Source of the DNA: Clostridia bacterium | Lineage (GTDB): Bacteria; Bacillota; Clostridia; Christensenellales; CAG-138 | Reading direction: 5' to 3' | Assembly (NCBI GenBank): GCA_030527115.1 | Contig: JAUNBM010000014.1 | Span: 1 to 45,573, forward strand | DNA: 45,573 nt | Part shown: one piece after another, positions 18,610 through 26,013 of the stretch | Numbering within the stretch: position 1 is the first letter of the stretch | Layout: each line of letters starts with the position of its first letter | Translations under genes and position numbers: made by a program | Notes under the pieces: model-generated | Seen by the model: the letters and a program-made list of their open reading frames with translations, nothing else | Databases searched by the model: none | What the model was told of the DNA's origin: nothing

Positions 18610-18639
18610 ATTATACGAAAGTTTCGGAACGCTTGTCAA
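18610..18639 (-). promoter_or_regulatory. strong promoter of the lysine operon
   Basis: On the minus strand a perfect TTGACA (18639-18634) and a perfect TATAAT (18615-18610) have an 18-nt spacer. The predicted start near 18603 lies about 11 nt upstream of the riboswitch P1 helix. A consensus promoter followed by a regulatory leader fits control by attenuation rather than by initiation. Confidence 0.88.
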
Positions 18640-18650
18640 GCGTCAAGGGC

Positions 18651-18679
18651 TTGCATTCAAACATATATTTTGGTAAGAT
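18651..18679 (+). promoter_or_regulatory. putative promoter of the ECF S-component gene
   Basis: TTGCAT (18651-18656) and TAAGAT (18674-18679) are 17 nt apart. The start would be near 18686, only a few bases before the AGGAGG ribosome binding site, so the leader would be very short. It diverges from the lysine-operon promoter. Confidence 0.45.
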
Positions 18680-18702
18680 GGTCTCGTCAGGAGGCGATGT
18701 TA

Positions 18703-19212
18703 ATGAAAACTCAGACCCGAAAGCTCACGGCCGCCGGCGCGGCGCTGGCGCTCTGCTTTGTCCTTCCCTTTTTAACGCTCAACAACCCCCAGCTCGGCAA
18801 TATGCTTTGTCTTATGCATATCCCCGTTATGCTCTGCGGTTTCATCTGCGGCTGGAAGTACGGGTTTATGGTGGGCTTGCTCGCCCCGATTCTGCGCTCC
18901 GCCATCCTCGGCGCTCCTCCGATGATGCCGACCGCCGTATGCATGACCTTTGAGCTGGGCGTTTATGGGCTTTGCACCGGACTGTTTTCATCGCTCTTGC
19001 CCAAAAAGCTCATCTTCGACTATATCACGCTGATAATTGCGATGCTTCTCGGCAGGGTTGCCTGGGGCGTTGCCACCGCCCTCATCGTGGGCGGGCTGAC
19101 TTTTGAAGCCTACCTCGCCTCCGCCTTCGTTGCGGCTGTATGGGGAATAGTCATCCAGCTCGTCATAGTCGTGCCGCTCGTGCTGGCGGTGCGAAGAACC
19201 AAGCTGATATGA
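18703..19212 (+). CDS. ECF transporter S component (substrate unknown)
   Basis: Integral membrane protein of 169 residues with about five or six hydrophobic helices. The segment MHIPVMLCGFICGWKYGFMVGLLAPILRS matches the vitamin-capturing S subunits of energy-coupling-factor transporters, and the charged C-terminal end is usual. The start at 18703 is chosen because AGGAGG lies 8 nt upstream; the ATG at 18697 is too close. No EcfA or EcfT genes are nearby, so it would use a shared energising module. The substrate cannot be told. Its stop overlaps the next ATG (ATGA), coupling it to a lipoprotein gene. Being beside B12- and PLP-dependent lysine genes may be chance. Confidence 0.8.
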   Translation: MKTQTRKLTAAGAALALCFVLPFLTLNNPQLGNMLCLMHIPVMLCGFICGWKYGFMVGLLAPILRSAILGAPPMMPTAVCMTFELGVYGLCTGLFSSLLPKKLIFDYITLIIAMLLGRVAWGVATALIVGGLTFEAYLASAFVAAVWGIVIQLVIVVPLVLAVRRTKLI

Positions 19213-20531
19213 GCGCCGCAGGCAAATTAAAAACAGCCGTGTCGCTGCTGCTCCTGTTCGCGTTCAGTTTGGGTTGCGGGGCGCAAACCGCGTCCCTGCC
19301 CTCGCCCTCCACCTCCAATACCGTTAGCGCCTCCCCCGAAACAGCTCAGGAGAGTCCCCGGATCGAAGTATATTTTTCTAAAAACCCCGAAAGTCCCGAA
19401 ACCTCGCCATCCCCTTCCGCCGAAACCACCCCAACTTCCGGCTTTGCGGCCTTTGACGGGTTGCCCACTCCCACGCCAAGGCAGACCTTTGTGCCACTTC
19501 CCCCCTCCTCGCCCGAGCTTTTGGAGGACGGAACCACCCCCTCGCCAACCCCACCGTGGGCAACTCCCTATCCCTCTCCCACCGGCGAGCCGACGATAGT
19601 CGAGCCGGATGCGGTTCTGCTCGCGAGGGTTGTAAACTGCGAGGAATATGTGCGGGTTCGCGCGCAGGCGGGCAGGAGCGCCGATATCCTCGGCACGGCG
19701 GCGCTCAATACGCGCTATTTAGCGCTCTCCCACGACTCAAACTGGGTTTGCATCAACTTTAACGGGCGGACGGGCTATATCAGCGCCGACTATATCGAGC
19801 TTGAAACGGCGGATACCCGGCAGAGCGGCCTCGTCTCCTATACCCTGTGTTCGCTGAACGTGCATAACATGGGCAACGGGGAGCGCATCGACGAAACGGC
19901 GCACCTTTTGCAAAATGCCAACGCGGATATCATTTGCATCCAGGAGGTTGACGTTGGCACACGCCGCTCGGATGGCCGCGACTGCGCCCGCCTGCTTGCC
20001 GAGGCGCTCGGCTATCCCTACTATGCCTTTTCGGAGGCGACCGGCTATGAGGGCGGAAGCTTTGGCACGGCTATAATCTCGCGCTATCCGCTGATTGATT
20101 CGCGGACGATTGCGCTCGACGTGGCGGAGGGCAAGGAGCGCCGGTCGCTGGGCTATGCGCGCATCCTGCTCGACAACGGAGCCGTCTCGGTGTTCAATAC
20201 CCACCTCTGCCCCTCGTCCATGTGCTTCAAATCCGTGAATCTCGCCTCATTGCAATATGAATTGCAAGCGAGCGGCGTTAAAATCTATACGGTTGCAGGC
20301 GATTTCAACTGTTCTCCGCCCAGGCTCTATGAATATCTGCCCAACCTCTATGCCGTCAATATGGACAAAAGTACCTTCGGAGACGGAACCGTTCCGAAGA
20401 TACTCGACAACATCCTGTATACCGACGGAATAATCCCGACGGATTTTGCAATAATCGACGCCCGTTCCTCCGATATCACCGATCACGATATGGTGTATTG
20501 CAGGATACTCATTCCCGAAGCGAGCGCATAA
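19209..20531 (+). CDS. SH3-domain/endonuclease-exonuclease-phosphatase lipoprotein
   Basis: A predicted surface lipoprotein of 440 residues with three parts. A signal peptide ends in the lipobox SLGC near residue 20. A Pro/Ser/Thr-rich spacer runs to about residue 135. A bacterial SH3-like domain follows (YVRVRAQAGRSADILG ... GRTGYISADYIEL, about 140-200). The rest is an endonuclease/exonuclease/phosphatase fold with the motifs SLNVHNMG, IICIQEVD, VAGDFNC and SDHD-like SDITDHDMVY. Family members hydrolyse phosphodiester or phosphate bonds with a divalent metal; the SH3 part may bind cell wall. The start is the ATG at 19209, overlapping the ECF stop. The 3' end overlaps the convergent NTPase gene by 23 bases. 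Confidence 0.82.
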   Translation: MSAAGKLKTAVSLLLLFAFSLGCGAQTASLPSPSTSNTVSASPETAQESPRIEVYFSKNPESPETSPSPSAETTPTSGFAAFDGLPTPTPRQTFVPLPPSSPELLEDGTTPSPTPPWATPYPSPTGEPTIVEPDAVLLARVVNCEEYVRVRAQAGRSADILGTAALNTRYLALSHDSNWVCINFNGRTGYISADYIELETADTRQSGLVSYTLCSLNVHNMGNGERIDETAHLLQNANADIICIQEVDVGTRRSDGRDCARLLAEALGYPYYAFSEATGYEGGSFGTAIISRYPLIDSRTIALDVAEGKERRSLGYARILLDNGAVSVFNTHLCPSSMCFKSVNLASLQYELQASGVKIYTVAGDFNCSPPRLYEYLPNLYAVNMDKSTFGDGTVPKILDNILYTDGIIPTDFAIIDARSSDITDHDMVYCRILIPEASA

Positions 20532-21015
20532 CCTGTTCAAAAAGCTCGTCGCGGTTCTCGGGCGTTATAAAGAAGCACCGCGCCCGCTCGTGCCCCCGCA
20601 CCCGGTATAGAAACTCATTTTCCCTGTCCCTGACGGCGGCGATAACCAGGGGATATTCGTCGAGCGCATCCATAACCGCAGTCTGAAAGCGCAACGCCTC
20701 GCGCTCCATCGTCCCAAGCTCGTCCATCAAAACCACGCCGTCCTTAGGAAGCCCCCGTATCAGCCCTGCATGGGCGTCAAAGACCTCACTAAAGCCCGTA
20801 CCTTTGAAGTTGCGGCAGATTCCTATGCGGTTGGACGGCGAATATCCGGGCTTTTCGCCCGCCTTGTGAATATAAACCTCCGCCGCTCCGTCCTCGTTCT
20901 CCGGCTCCTTCCTGGTTATAAAGCCGTACACGGGCAACTTCAATTCGTCAAGGATCATTTTTATCAGGGTGCTCTTGCCTACCCCCTGACTTCCGACTAT
21001 TATGATATGCTTCAT
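20509..21015 (-). CDS. THEP1-like P-loop nucleoside-triphosphatase
   Basis: A 168-residue P-loop NTPase of the NTPase_1/THEP1 type. The Walker A motif GSQGVGKST is near residue 8, the Walker B-like VVLMDELGTME near residue 95, and AAVRDRENEF and the RGH...CFFITPENRDEL C terminus are typical. Homologues hydrolyse NTPs in vitro; the biological role is not established. It begins 3 nt after the DUF3343 gene and is the last gene of the yedE operon, so a role in selenium/sulfur handling, perhaps loading of a cofactor, is possible but only inferred from position. Confidence 0.82.
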   Translation of the reverse strand: MKHIIIVGSQGVGKSTLIKMILDELKLPVYGFITRKEPENEDGAAEVYIHKAGEKPGYSPSNRIGICRNFKGTGFSEVFDAHAGLIRGLPKDGVVLMDELGTMEREALRFQTAVMDALDEYPLVIAAVRDRENEFLYRVRGHERARCFFITPENRDELFEQVMRSLRE

Positions 21016-21018
21016 CCT

Positions 21019-21258
21019 TCACTCCTGCCTTACTATCGGCCTGTATTCCTGTCCCTCGCAGAGATAGAGCCCCTCGTAATCCTCGTCGAGAAGATTGAGC
21101 GGCGGCTCTTGCGCCTCAAACCGCAAGCAGACCCCGCAGGAGGATGAAAGGCGGCGCGGCACCGGGCCGAGCGCCGCCTCTATTCCAACCTTTTCCAGCG
21201 AGCGCAAGGTCGTTATCGCGCTCAAATGGGTATAGAAGGTAGCAATATAGCGGTTCAT
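21019..21258 (-). CDS. DUF3343 protein (putative Se/S carrier-like)
   Basis: A 79-residue cytosolic protein of the DUF3343 family, recognised by its opening YIATFYTHLSAITTLRSLEK, the central SSSCGVCLRF with two cysteines (CGVC), and by its neighbours. Such proteins are often found next to YedE/YedF in selenium-using anaerobes and have been suggested as selenium or sulfur carriers. The CGVC pair is a plausible carrier site. Its ATG overlaps the yedF stop (ATGA), so the two are made together. Confidence 0.82.
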   Translation of the reverse strand: MNRYIATFYTHLSAITTLRSLEKVGIEAALGPVPRRLSSSCGVCLRFEAQEPPLNLLDEDYEGLYLCEGQEYRPIVRQE

Positions 21259-21461
21259 TCCTTCCTCAGTTCGAGTAAAAAATCCTCGCCCTCATCCGAT
21301 ACCTTAACCGAATAGCCGCGGCTTTTGGCAAAGCGCGTTATATTCTGCACGGCGGCGCGGTTGTCAACCATCACCGATACCGTTTCGGGCTGAGTATTTC
21401 CCACCTCGCGCTGAACCATCAGCACGGGGAGCGGACAGGCAAAGCCTCTTGCATCTATCAT
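21255..21461 (-). CDS. yedF: TusA/SirA-like sulfurtransferase YedF
   Basis: A small TusA-fold protein of 68 residues. The motif DARGFACPLPVLMVQREV carries the active-site Cys of the CPxP signature, which holds a persulfide (or perselenide). The start is the ATG at 21461 with GGAGG about 11 nt upstream; a TTG-started longer frame at 21485 would place that ribosome binding site inside the gene. It lies between yedE and DUF3343. Together with the divergent cysteine desulfurase, a relay from cysteine to YedF to an acceptor is plausible. Confidence 0.88.
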   Translation of the reverse strand: MIDARGFACPLPVLMVQREVGNTQPETVSVMVDNRAAVQNITRFAKSRGYSVKVSDEGEDFLLELRKE

Positions 21462-21465
21462 AAGC

Positions 21466-22557
21466 TTATTTTCCTCCTTTTGCAATATTAAATACGGAAA
21501 TCAGTATCAACGCCGCGAAGGAAGCCAGCACGACGATCAGAACGGGGCCTCCGCCGATACCGTTAGCCGAGGAGGCGAGCCCGAAGTTGTGCGCGACCGC
21601 CGCGCCCGTCACAAAGCCGGTAACCGTGATTGCAGAATCGGAGTTGCCCTCCCCTGCCAAAATGAGCTGGCGAAGCGGACAGCCGCCGAGCAAAACCGAG
21701 CCCCAGCCGACCAGCGTCATGCCGAGGAAGTTGAAAATCCCGTCCGTATGCGCCACCGGCTGATTCTCGAAGCCGAAGCTGAGACTTCCGTTGACGATGA
21801 GGTTTCCTGCCAGCACCGCGACGATTATCGCGATAAAGCCCGAAATCAGGCGGAAATCCTTGAACATAACGGCGTCGCGCATTCCGCCCGCCATGCAAAG
21901 CCTGCTTCGCTGGCAAAGCGCGCCGACCCCGGCGGAGATTAAGAGCGCAACGAAGAAATTTGCCCTCTGCGAACCCGGGCCTTCCACGCTGTTGTTCAAA
22001 TAGCCGCCGCCGAAGATTGCAATCAGCGCAAGCGCAATCAGCATCACCGGAAAGACAAGCCCCTCTATCCTGCTCTGCTTGTATGCGCGCTTGAGCGAAA
22101 AGCCCAGCTTGAGCGGGACAATCCCTATCAATATGCCCGCGATGAAGCCCAAAAGCCCTACCAGCGCGTTGAGATCGCCGCCGCCAAGCCTTATGACCAT
22201 CCTAAGCGGACAGCCGAGGAAGATAAGCGCGCCTATCATCACGATTACGCCGAGCAAAAACCGCGTCATAGGCGAGGAGCCGCCCATCGGCCGCCACTCC
22301 CTGCCTATCATGGCGATGATCATGGAGCCAAGGACGAGACCGATTATCTCCGGCCTGACATATTGCACCACCGCCGCCGAGTGGAAGCCCAGCGCCCCCG
22401 CGCCGTCGCGCAAGAAGCAGGCGATGCAAAAGCCCATGTTCTTTGGGTTGCCCAGCGCGCTCAATATGACCGCCGCCGCGCCAACCGCCAGCCCCGTCAG
22501 GATTATGAGCCAATAATCCTTGACTATCCTTTTAAACTTTGTTTCCCTTTCCTGCAT
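21466..22557 (-). CDS. yedE: YedE-like selenium/sulfur-compound membrane transporter
   Basis: A polytopic membrane protein of 363 residues with about ten hydrophobic helices. It belongs to the YeeE/YedE family, built from two repeats. Each repeat carries a GCPLR motif with a conserved cysteine (GCPLRMVIRLGGGD and GCPLRQLILAGEGNSD), the proposed transport cysteines. Homologues take up thiosulfate, and the YedE branch is linked by gene context to selenium metabolism. A further Cys pair is in MGFCIACFLRDGAGALG, typical of YedE. It is the first gene of the minus-strand operon, with AAGGAG before the ATG. The shared regulatory region lies just upstream. Confidence 0.87.
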   Translation of the reverse strand: MQERETKFKRIVKDYWLIILTGLAVGAAAVILSALGNPKNMGFCIACFLRDGAGALGFHSAAVVQYVRPEIIGLVLGSMIIAMIGREWRPMGGSSPMTRFLLGVIVMIGALIFLGCPLRMVIRLGGGDLNALVGLLGFIAGILIGIVPLKLGFSLKRAYKQSRIEGLVFPVMLIALALIAIFGGGYLNNSVEGPGSQRANFFVALLISAGVGALCQRSRLCMAGGMRDAVMFKDFRLISGFIAIIVAVLAGNLIVNGSLSFGFENQPVAHTDGIFNFLGMTLVGWGSVLLGGCPLRQLILAGEGNSDSAITVTGFVTGAAVAHNFGLASSANGIGGGPVLIVVLASFAALILISVFNIAKGGK

Positions 22558-22573
22558 AAGCTTCTCCTTTTTT

Positions 22574-22648
22574 CGTTATCCCGTTGCGTGGATAACGGTT
22601 TTGTGTTATAATAACACAGAAGAGCGTTATGTGCAAGTGAGGATAACG
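22574..22648. promoter_or_regulatory. overlapping divergent promoters with three dyad operators
   Basis: Plus strand: TTGCGT (22584-22589), 17 nt, TATAAT (22607-22612). Minus strand: TTGCAC (22636-22631), 17 nt, TATTAT (22613-22608). The two share a 7-1-7 palindrome, GTGTTAT-A-ATAACAC (22603-22617). On each side lies a CGTTATCC-N8-GGATAACG type dyad: a perfect one at 22574-22597 and a slightly imperfect one (CGTTATGT left half) at 22625-22648. A common regulator for yedE and the cysteine desulfurase gene is the likely reason. Confidence 0.75.
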
Positions 22649-22654
22649 AAAAAA

Positions 22655-23797
22655 ATGTTGGAAATTTTTATGGATCAGGCGGCGACCTCATTTCCCAAGC
22701 CCGAGGCGGTTATTAGGGCGGTCGCAAACTATATGGAAAACAACGGCGCGAACCTGCACCGCGGAAGCGGCAGTCGTGCGCAACAGGTTGAGCTTACCGT
22801 TTTGAGCCTGAGGGAGAAGCTGGCGGAGCTGTTCAATCACGATTCGGTGAAGCGGGTGATTTTGAACAGCGGGGCTACGATGGGACTGAACACCGTGTTA
22901 TTTGGCACTTTAAAAAGGGGGGATCATGTGCTTGTCGACGCGCTCGCGCACAACGCCGTCGTCCGCCCCCTGTCCGAACTTGAGAAGCGCGGCGTAACCT
23001 ATTCGGCGGTTCCCGTCTCCAAAACCGGCTTTTGTAACGTTGCGGAGGCGGAGAAGCTCCTGTTACCCAACACCAGGATGCTACTTCTCACCCATGCGTC
23101 CAACGTTTGCGGAACGATTCAGGATGCGGAGGCGTTCGGGCGGTTCTGCCATAAGCACGGCCTCCTCTTTGTACTCGATGCGGCGCAGAGTGCCGGGCAT
23201 CTCCCCGTGGATTTTTCCGCCTGCAAGGTGGACGCCCTTGCCGTTCCGGCGCATAAAGGGCTTTTAGCCCCGTCGGGCGTCGGCGCGCTCCTGTTATCCT
23301 CCCGTCTTGCCGAAGAAATGACTCCGCTGACCTTCGGCGGAACCGGAAGCGTCTCCGATTCCGTCATCCAGCCGGAGCGGCTTCCCGACAAGTTTGAGTC
23401 GGGAACCCCGAACCTGCCCGGCATCTTCGGCTTTTTGGCGGCGGTTGAAAATCTAAACGTAGCCGAGATTCGCAAACACGAGCTGGAGCTTACCGAGCGG
23501 TTTCTGTCCCGCCTGAGGGACATTCCCAACATCAGGCTTCTTGGGGAAACCCTTGCCGAAAAGCGCGTTGCGGTATTTTCGATAGACTTCCGGGGCAAGG
23601 ACAACGGCCTTGTCGCCGCCGCACTCGAAAGCGAATACGGCATATACACCCGGAGCGGCCTGCACTGCGCTCCTTGGGCGCACCGTGCGCTCGGCACCTT
23701 TCCGCAGGGGAGCGTTCGCTTTTCGTTCTCCAAATACACCTCCCCCGAGCAGGTGGATTTCGCCGCCGACGCCATTGCCCACCTTGCCGCAAGGTAG
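22655..23797 (+). CDS. cysteine desulfurase-family aminotransferase (class V)
   Basis: PLP enzyme of 380 residues, class V fold. It likely removes sulfur (or selenium) from cysteine/selenocysteine as an enzyme-bound persulfide. Features: MDQAATSFPKP at the start, the cofactor Asp in VLDAAQSAGHLPVD, the Schiff-base lysine in VPAHKGLLAPSGVG near residue 200, and the reactive cysteine in YTRSGLHCAPWAHR near residue 330. This SGLHCAP loop is typical of the SufS-like group often seen beside selD/yedF genes. The ATG at 22655 has GTGAGG upstream; the ATG at 22670 is possible. It is divergent from yedE through a shared regulatory region. Confidence 0.87.
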   Translation: MLEIFMDQAATSFPKPEAVIRAVANYMENNGANLHRGSGSRAQQVELTVLSLREKLAELFNHDSVKRVILNSGATMGLNTVLFGTLKRGDHVLVDALAHNAVVRPLSELEKRGVTYSAVPVSKTGFCNVAEAEKLLLPNTRMLLLTHASNVCGTIQDAEAFGRFCHKHGLLFVLDAAQSAGHLPVDFSACKVDALAVPAHKGLLAPSGVGALLLSSRLAEEMTPLTFGGTGSVSDSVIQPERLPDKFESGTPNLPGIFGFLAAVENLNVAEIRKHELELTERFLSRLRDIPNIRLLGETLAEKRVAVFSIDFRGKDNGLVAAALESEYGIYTRSGLHCAPWAHRALGTFPQGSVRFSFSKYTSPEQVDFAADAIAHLAAR

Positions 23798-23914
23798 GCG
23801 GCATACGCTGATAAAAAGAGAACGATTCTGAGTTTATAAAGGGTATCCTTATCAGAAGGCTATAAGCAAATCTTCCCGATTCGTATGGGTGTAAAAGCTA
23901 ATAATTTAAATTTG

Positions 23915-23945
23915 CCCGCCGAAAGAGGAAAGTGCTTTCGGCGGG
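23915..23945. terminator. terminator between cysteine desulfurase and DUF362 genes
   Basis: CCCGCCGAAAG (23915-23925) pairs perfectly over 11 bp with CTTTCGGCGGG (23935-23945). The plus side continues TAGTTGTTATTTGCTT and the minus side is A/T-rich, so it may serve both convergent genes. The rest of 23798-24018 shows nothing I can identify. Confidence 0.7.
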
Positions 23946-24018
23946 TAGTTGTTATTTGCTTACTTATGGGGTTTTCCCCTTTTTAAATCAAGCTCCGCAT
24001 TTTTGCCGTCCGCTGAGT

Positions 24019-25020
24019 TTAGCCTTCAAACGGAACAACGTGGCTCACCGCCGCCTCGGCCGTGATTACCGCGTCGCCGTTGTCGATGTCGACAAGCCGG
24101 TAGCGGTCGTTGCCCATCCCCAGCTCCTTCATGTAGCTCAGTTGCCGGAGGCCGTGGCGGGACTCGATGCGCTCAACAAGCGCGTGCCGCTCCTCCTCCT
24201 TCATCGCATAGACCAAATCCACGCTTGCCTGATCCGCCGCAAGGATATCCACCGATGCGACTATTCCCACATTCGGGGTAACCACCGGCTGAGCCAGAAC
24301 GCCCTCGCAATCGCAGGAGACGGACATATTGCGCATTACGTTGATAAAGACGATATGCTCGCCAAAATGATCCACGACCGCCTTGGCGGACTCCATCATG
24401 CGCTCCATAAACTCCTCCTTGGCTATATCCCATTGATTGTCCTGCCCGGGAGTGGTATGGATCATGGCCTTGCCTATCCGTCCGTCCGCACAGCCTATGC
24501 CGATATTCTTGCCCGAACCGCCGAAGCCGCCCTGCACATGGCCCTTAAAATGGGTGAGTACCAGGAGCGATTCGTAGCTTGAGAGGTTTTTGCCCATGTA
24601 CATCTCGTCAAACCACTTGCCGCCCTTTACCGGGAAGGACTGCGCTCCATGCTCGTCCAATATATCCACGGGCGCGAACGTCCAGCCGTTCGCCTTCAGG
24701 GTTTCCCGGTGCTGTTCGGTCGTATACCGATCGCCGTCATAGTAGGAGTTGGTTTCAACGATCACGGCATCGGCAAGCTCGTTGCGGATCAAGTCCTCCA
24801 CCCAGCCTCTTGGGATGATGTTCGGGCCTCCGCGTTCGCCGGTATGCAGTTTGATTCCGACCTTGCCGCCGATTTGGGCGCTCACGCGGGCATAGATCTT
24901 CCGCAGGCCCTCGGCGGACAGCTCCCTTGTGAAAAACACCGTGGATTCCGCGCCGTCCCGCTGTTCATAGGGGAGATAGCGGTCGCCTCCCGCCTTGGGG
25001 GTTGCTTTCTTGTCGTTCAT
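24019..25020 (-). CDS. DUF362 domain-containing protein
   Basis: A 333-residue cytosolic protein of the DUF362 family. Supporting segments are VGIKLHTGERGGPNIIPRGWVEDL, IVETNSYYDGDRYTTEQH and THFKGHVQGGFGGSGKNIGIGCADG, all typical. The family often carries a ferredoxin-type 4Fe-4S region, but no CxxCxxC cluster is seen here; there is a CDCEG pair near the middle only. The function of the family is not established. The start at 25020 (MNDKKATPK) has AAAAGGAGGA upstream. It follows the cyclophilin-like lipoprotein gene by 58 nt on the same strand and may be co-transcribed with it. Confidence 0.85.
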   Translation of the reverse strand: MNDKKATPKAGGDRYLPYEQRDGAESTVFFTRELSAEGLRKIYARVSAQIGGKVGIKLHTGERGGPNIIPRGWVEDLIRNELADAVIVETNSYYDGDRYTTEQHRETLKANGWTFAPVDILDEHGAQSFPVKGGKWFDEMYMGKNLSSYESLLVLTHFKGHVQGGFGGSGKNIGIGCADGRIGKAMIHTTPGQDNQWDIAKEEFMERMMESAKAVVDHFGEHIVFINVMRNMSVSCDCEGVLAQPVVTPNVGIVASVDILAADQASVDLVYAMKEEERHALVERIESRHGLRQLSYMKELGMGNDRYRLVDIDNGDAVITAEAAVSHVVPFEG

Positions 25021-25078
25021 CTTAAATCGTCCTCCTTTTATTCTTAGGTATATTTTTGGACTTCCGCGCTTTTTGCGC

Positions 25079-25627
25079 TCAGTCCGCCTCAAACGTTACC
25101 CTTGCTTCGCCGCCGCCGAGAGCCTCCGCTAAATTTTGCGCTTCCGTCACATAGCCTATACGAGTATAGCTGTAAGAGGTCGGGAAGGTTTCATAAAACA
25201 GCACCAGGCAGGTTGAGCCGTAGAGCATTATATCGCCGCTGTTTATTTCGGCGGGGCGCTCGGCGGCGGTGGGGAAGTCCTCCTCAAAATAATAGTATTT
25301 CTCGTTGCCGTTCAGCTCGCTCATGTCGAGCGTCAGCGGCAGGCGGGCAAGCAGTTCGTCCGCCGTCTCGTTGTCATACAATTCCGCCTTAAAGCTCTGT
25401 CCGCCGACGGTTATCGTTATCGTTCGAAGCCCGCCGGTATTCGGCTCAGGGCTCAAGTTGGGCAAAGACGGACTCGCTTCAACCTCAAAGCTCCGTTCCG
25501 GCTCCTCAGCCGTTTCGGTGGGCGAGGCAAGCGCCGTGGGACTTTGCAGATCCTCCGTTTCCCGTTCCGCGCAAGCCGAAACAACCGTCAGCAGTAGGCA
25601 AAGAACTATCGCAAGGTTTCTTTTCAT
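25079..25627 (-). CDS. cyclophilin-like fold lipoprotein
   Basis: A 182-residue predicted lipoprotein: signal peptide with lipobox VSAC near residue 19, then an acidic Ser/Pro/Glu linker to about residue 65, then a cyclophilin-like fold domain. The domain is recognised by ITITVGGQSFKAELYDNETADELLARLPLTLDM, and by SGDIMLYGSTCLVLFYETFPTSYSYTRIGYV. Such domains are common in small secreted proteins of Clostridia, and prolyl isomerase activity is not proven. It is the probable first gene of a two-gene unit with the DUF362 gene. Confidence 0.85.
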   Translation of the reverse strand: MKRNLAIVLCLLLTVVSACAERETEDLQSPTALASPTETAEEPERSFEVEASPSLPNLSPEPNTGGLRTITITVGGQSFKAELYDNETADELLARLPLTLDMSELNGNEKYYYFEEDFPTAAERPAEINSGDIMLYGSTCLVLFYETFPTSYSYTRIGYVTEAQNLAEALGGGEARVTFEAD

Positions 25628-25724
25628 AGCATAAGTCTCCCCTGTCCGAAAAACTTTATAAGTCTTTCCCGCCCCGTAAGACCGGGTTCTCGTCTCCGGA
25701 GCCTCGAATTTACGGCTTCAGCAG

Positions 25725-25982
25725 TCATTTTGCCGCGCCGTCCTGTTCACAGCGGACGAAGCCCTGCTCGATATTGTGAATCAGATGATCCAAACAGGCA
25801 ATCTTCCGCTCCCAAAGGTGAACCCCGTTCAACAGTTCGCCGCGCAACTTTGCCAGCAGTCGAAGCTGTTCGCTGGTGTTACCCTCGTGGAGGATATGGA
25901 GAAACCGCTCCTTCGTGTTGCGGTCACAGCCGGCGTCCTGCAGATTCTGCATCAAGTCCTGCATGGTGTAGGGATTCTCCAT
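25725..25982 (-). CDS. small helical protein divergent from a LysR regulator
   Basis: An 85-residue protein, not assigned to a family. It starts MENPYTMQDLMQNLQDAGC and is rich in Leu, Glu and Lys, probably all-helical, with no signal peptide. The start at 25982 has AGAAAGGA upstream and fits the promoter at 26014-26042; the longer frame back to 26378 runs through the LysR gene and is rejected. It faces away from the LysR gene, the usual arrangement of an LTTR and its target, so it may be regulated by that protein. No partner gene follows within the unit. Confidence 0.65.
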   Translation of the reverse strand: MENPYTMQDLMQNLQDAGCDRNTKERFLHILHEGNTSEQLRLLAKLRGELLNGVHLWERKIACLDHLIHNIEQGFVRCEQDGAAK

Positions 25983-26013
25983 AGCTCTGCCGTCCTTTCT
26001 CACTCTCAAGCTA

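Noticed and set aside
18412-18639. 75-codon minus-strand reading frame
   Set aside because: It begins inside the promoter -35 region and runs through the riboswitch aptamer, with no ribosome binding site; the RNA structure explains the sequence better.
22585-22597. TTATCCACG on the minus strand, near a DnaA box
   Set aside because: A single near-match explained by the GGATAACG dyads; no cluster of boxes, no AT-rich region, no dnaA or dnaN nearby.
20509-23797. Selenocysteine codons in the selenium-type locus
   Set aside because: No gene here is split by an in-frame TGA with a plausible continuation.
23798-24018. Riboswitch or small RNA in the gap after the cysteine desulfurase gene
   Set aside because: Apart from the terminator hairpin and a 7-bp CTGATAA/TTATCAG repeat nothing matches a known RNA class.
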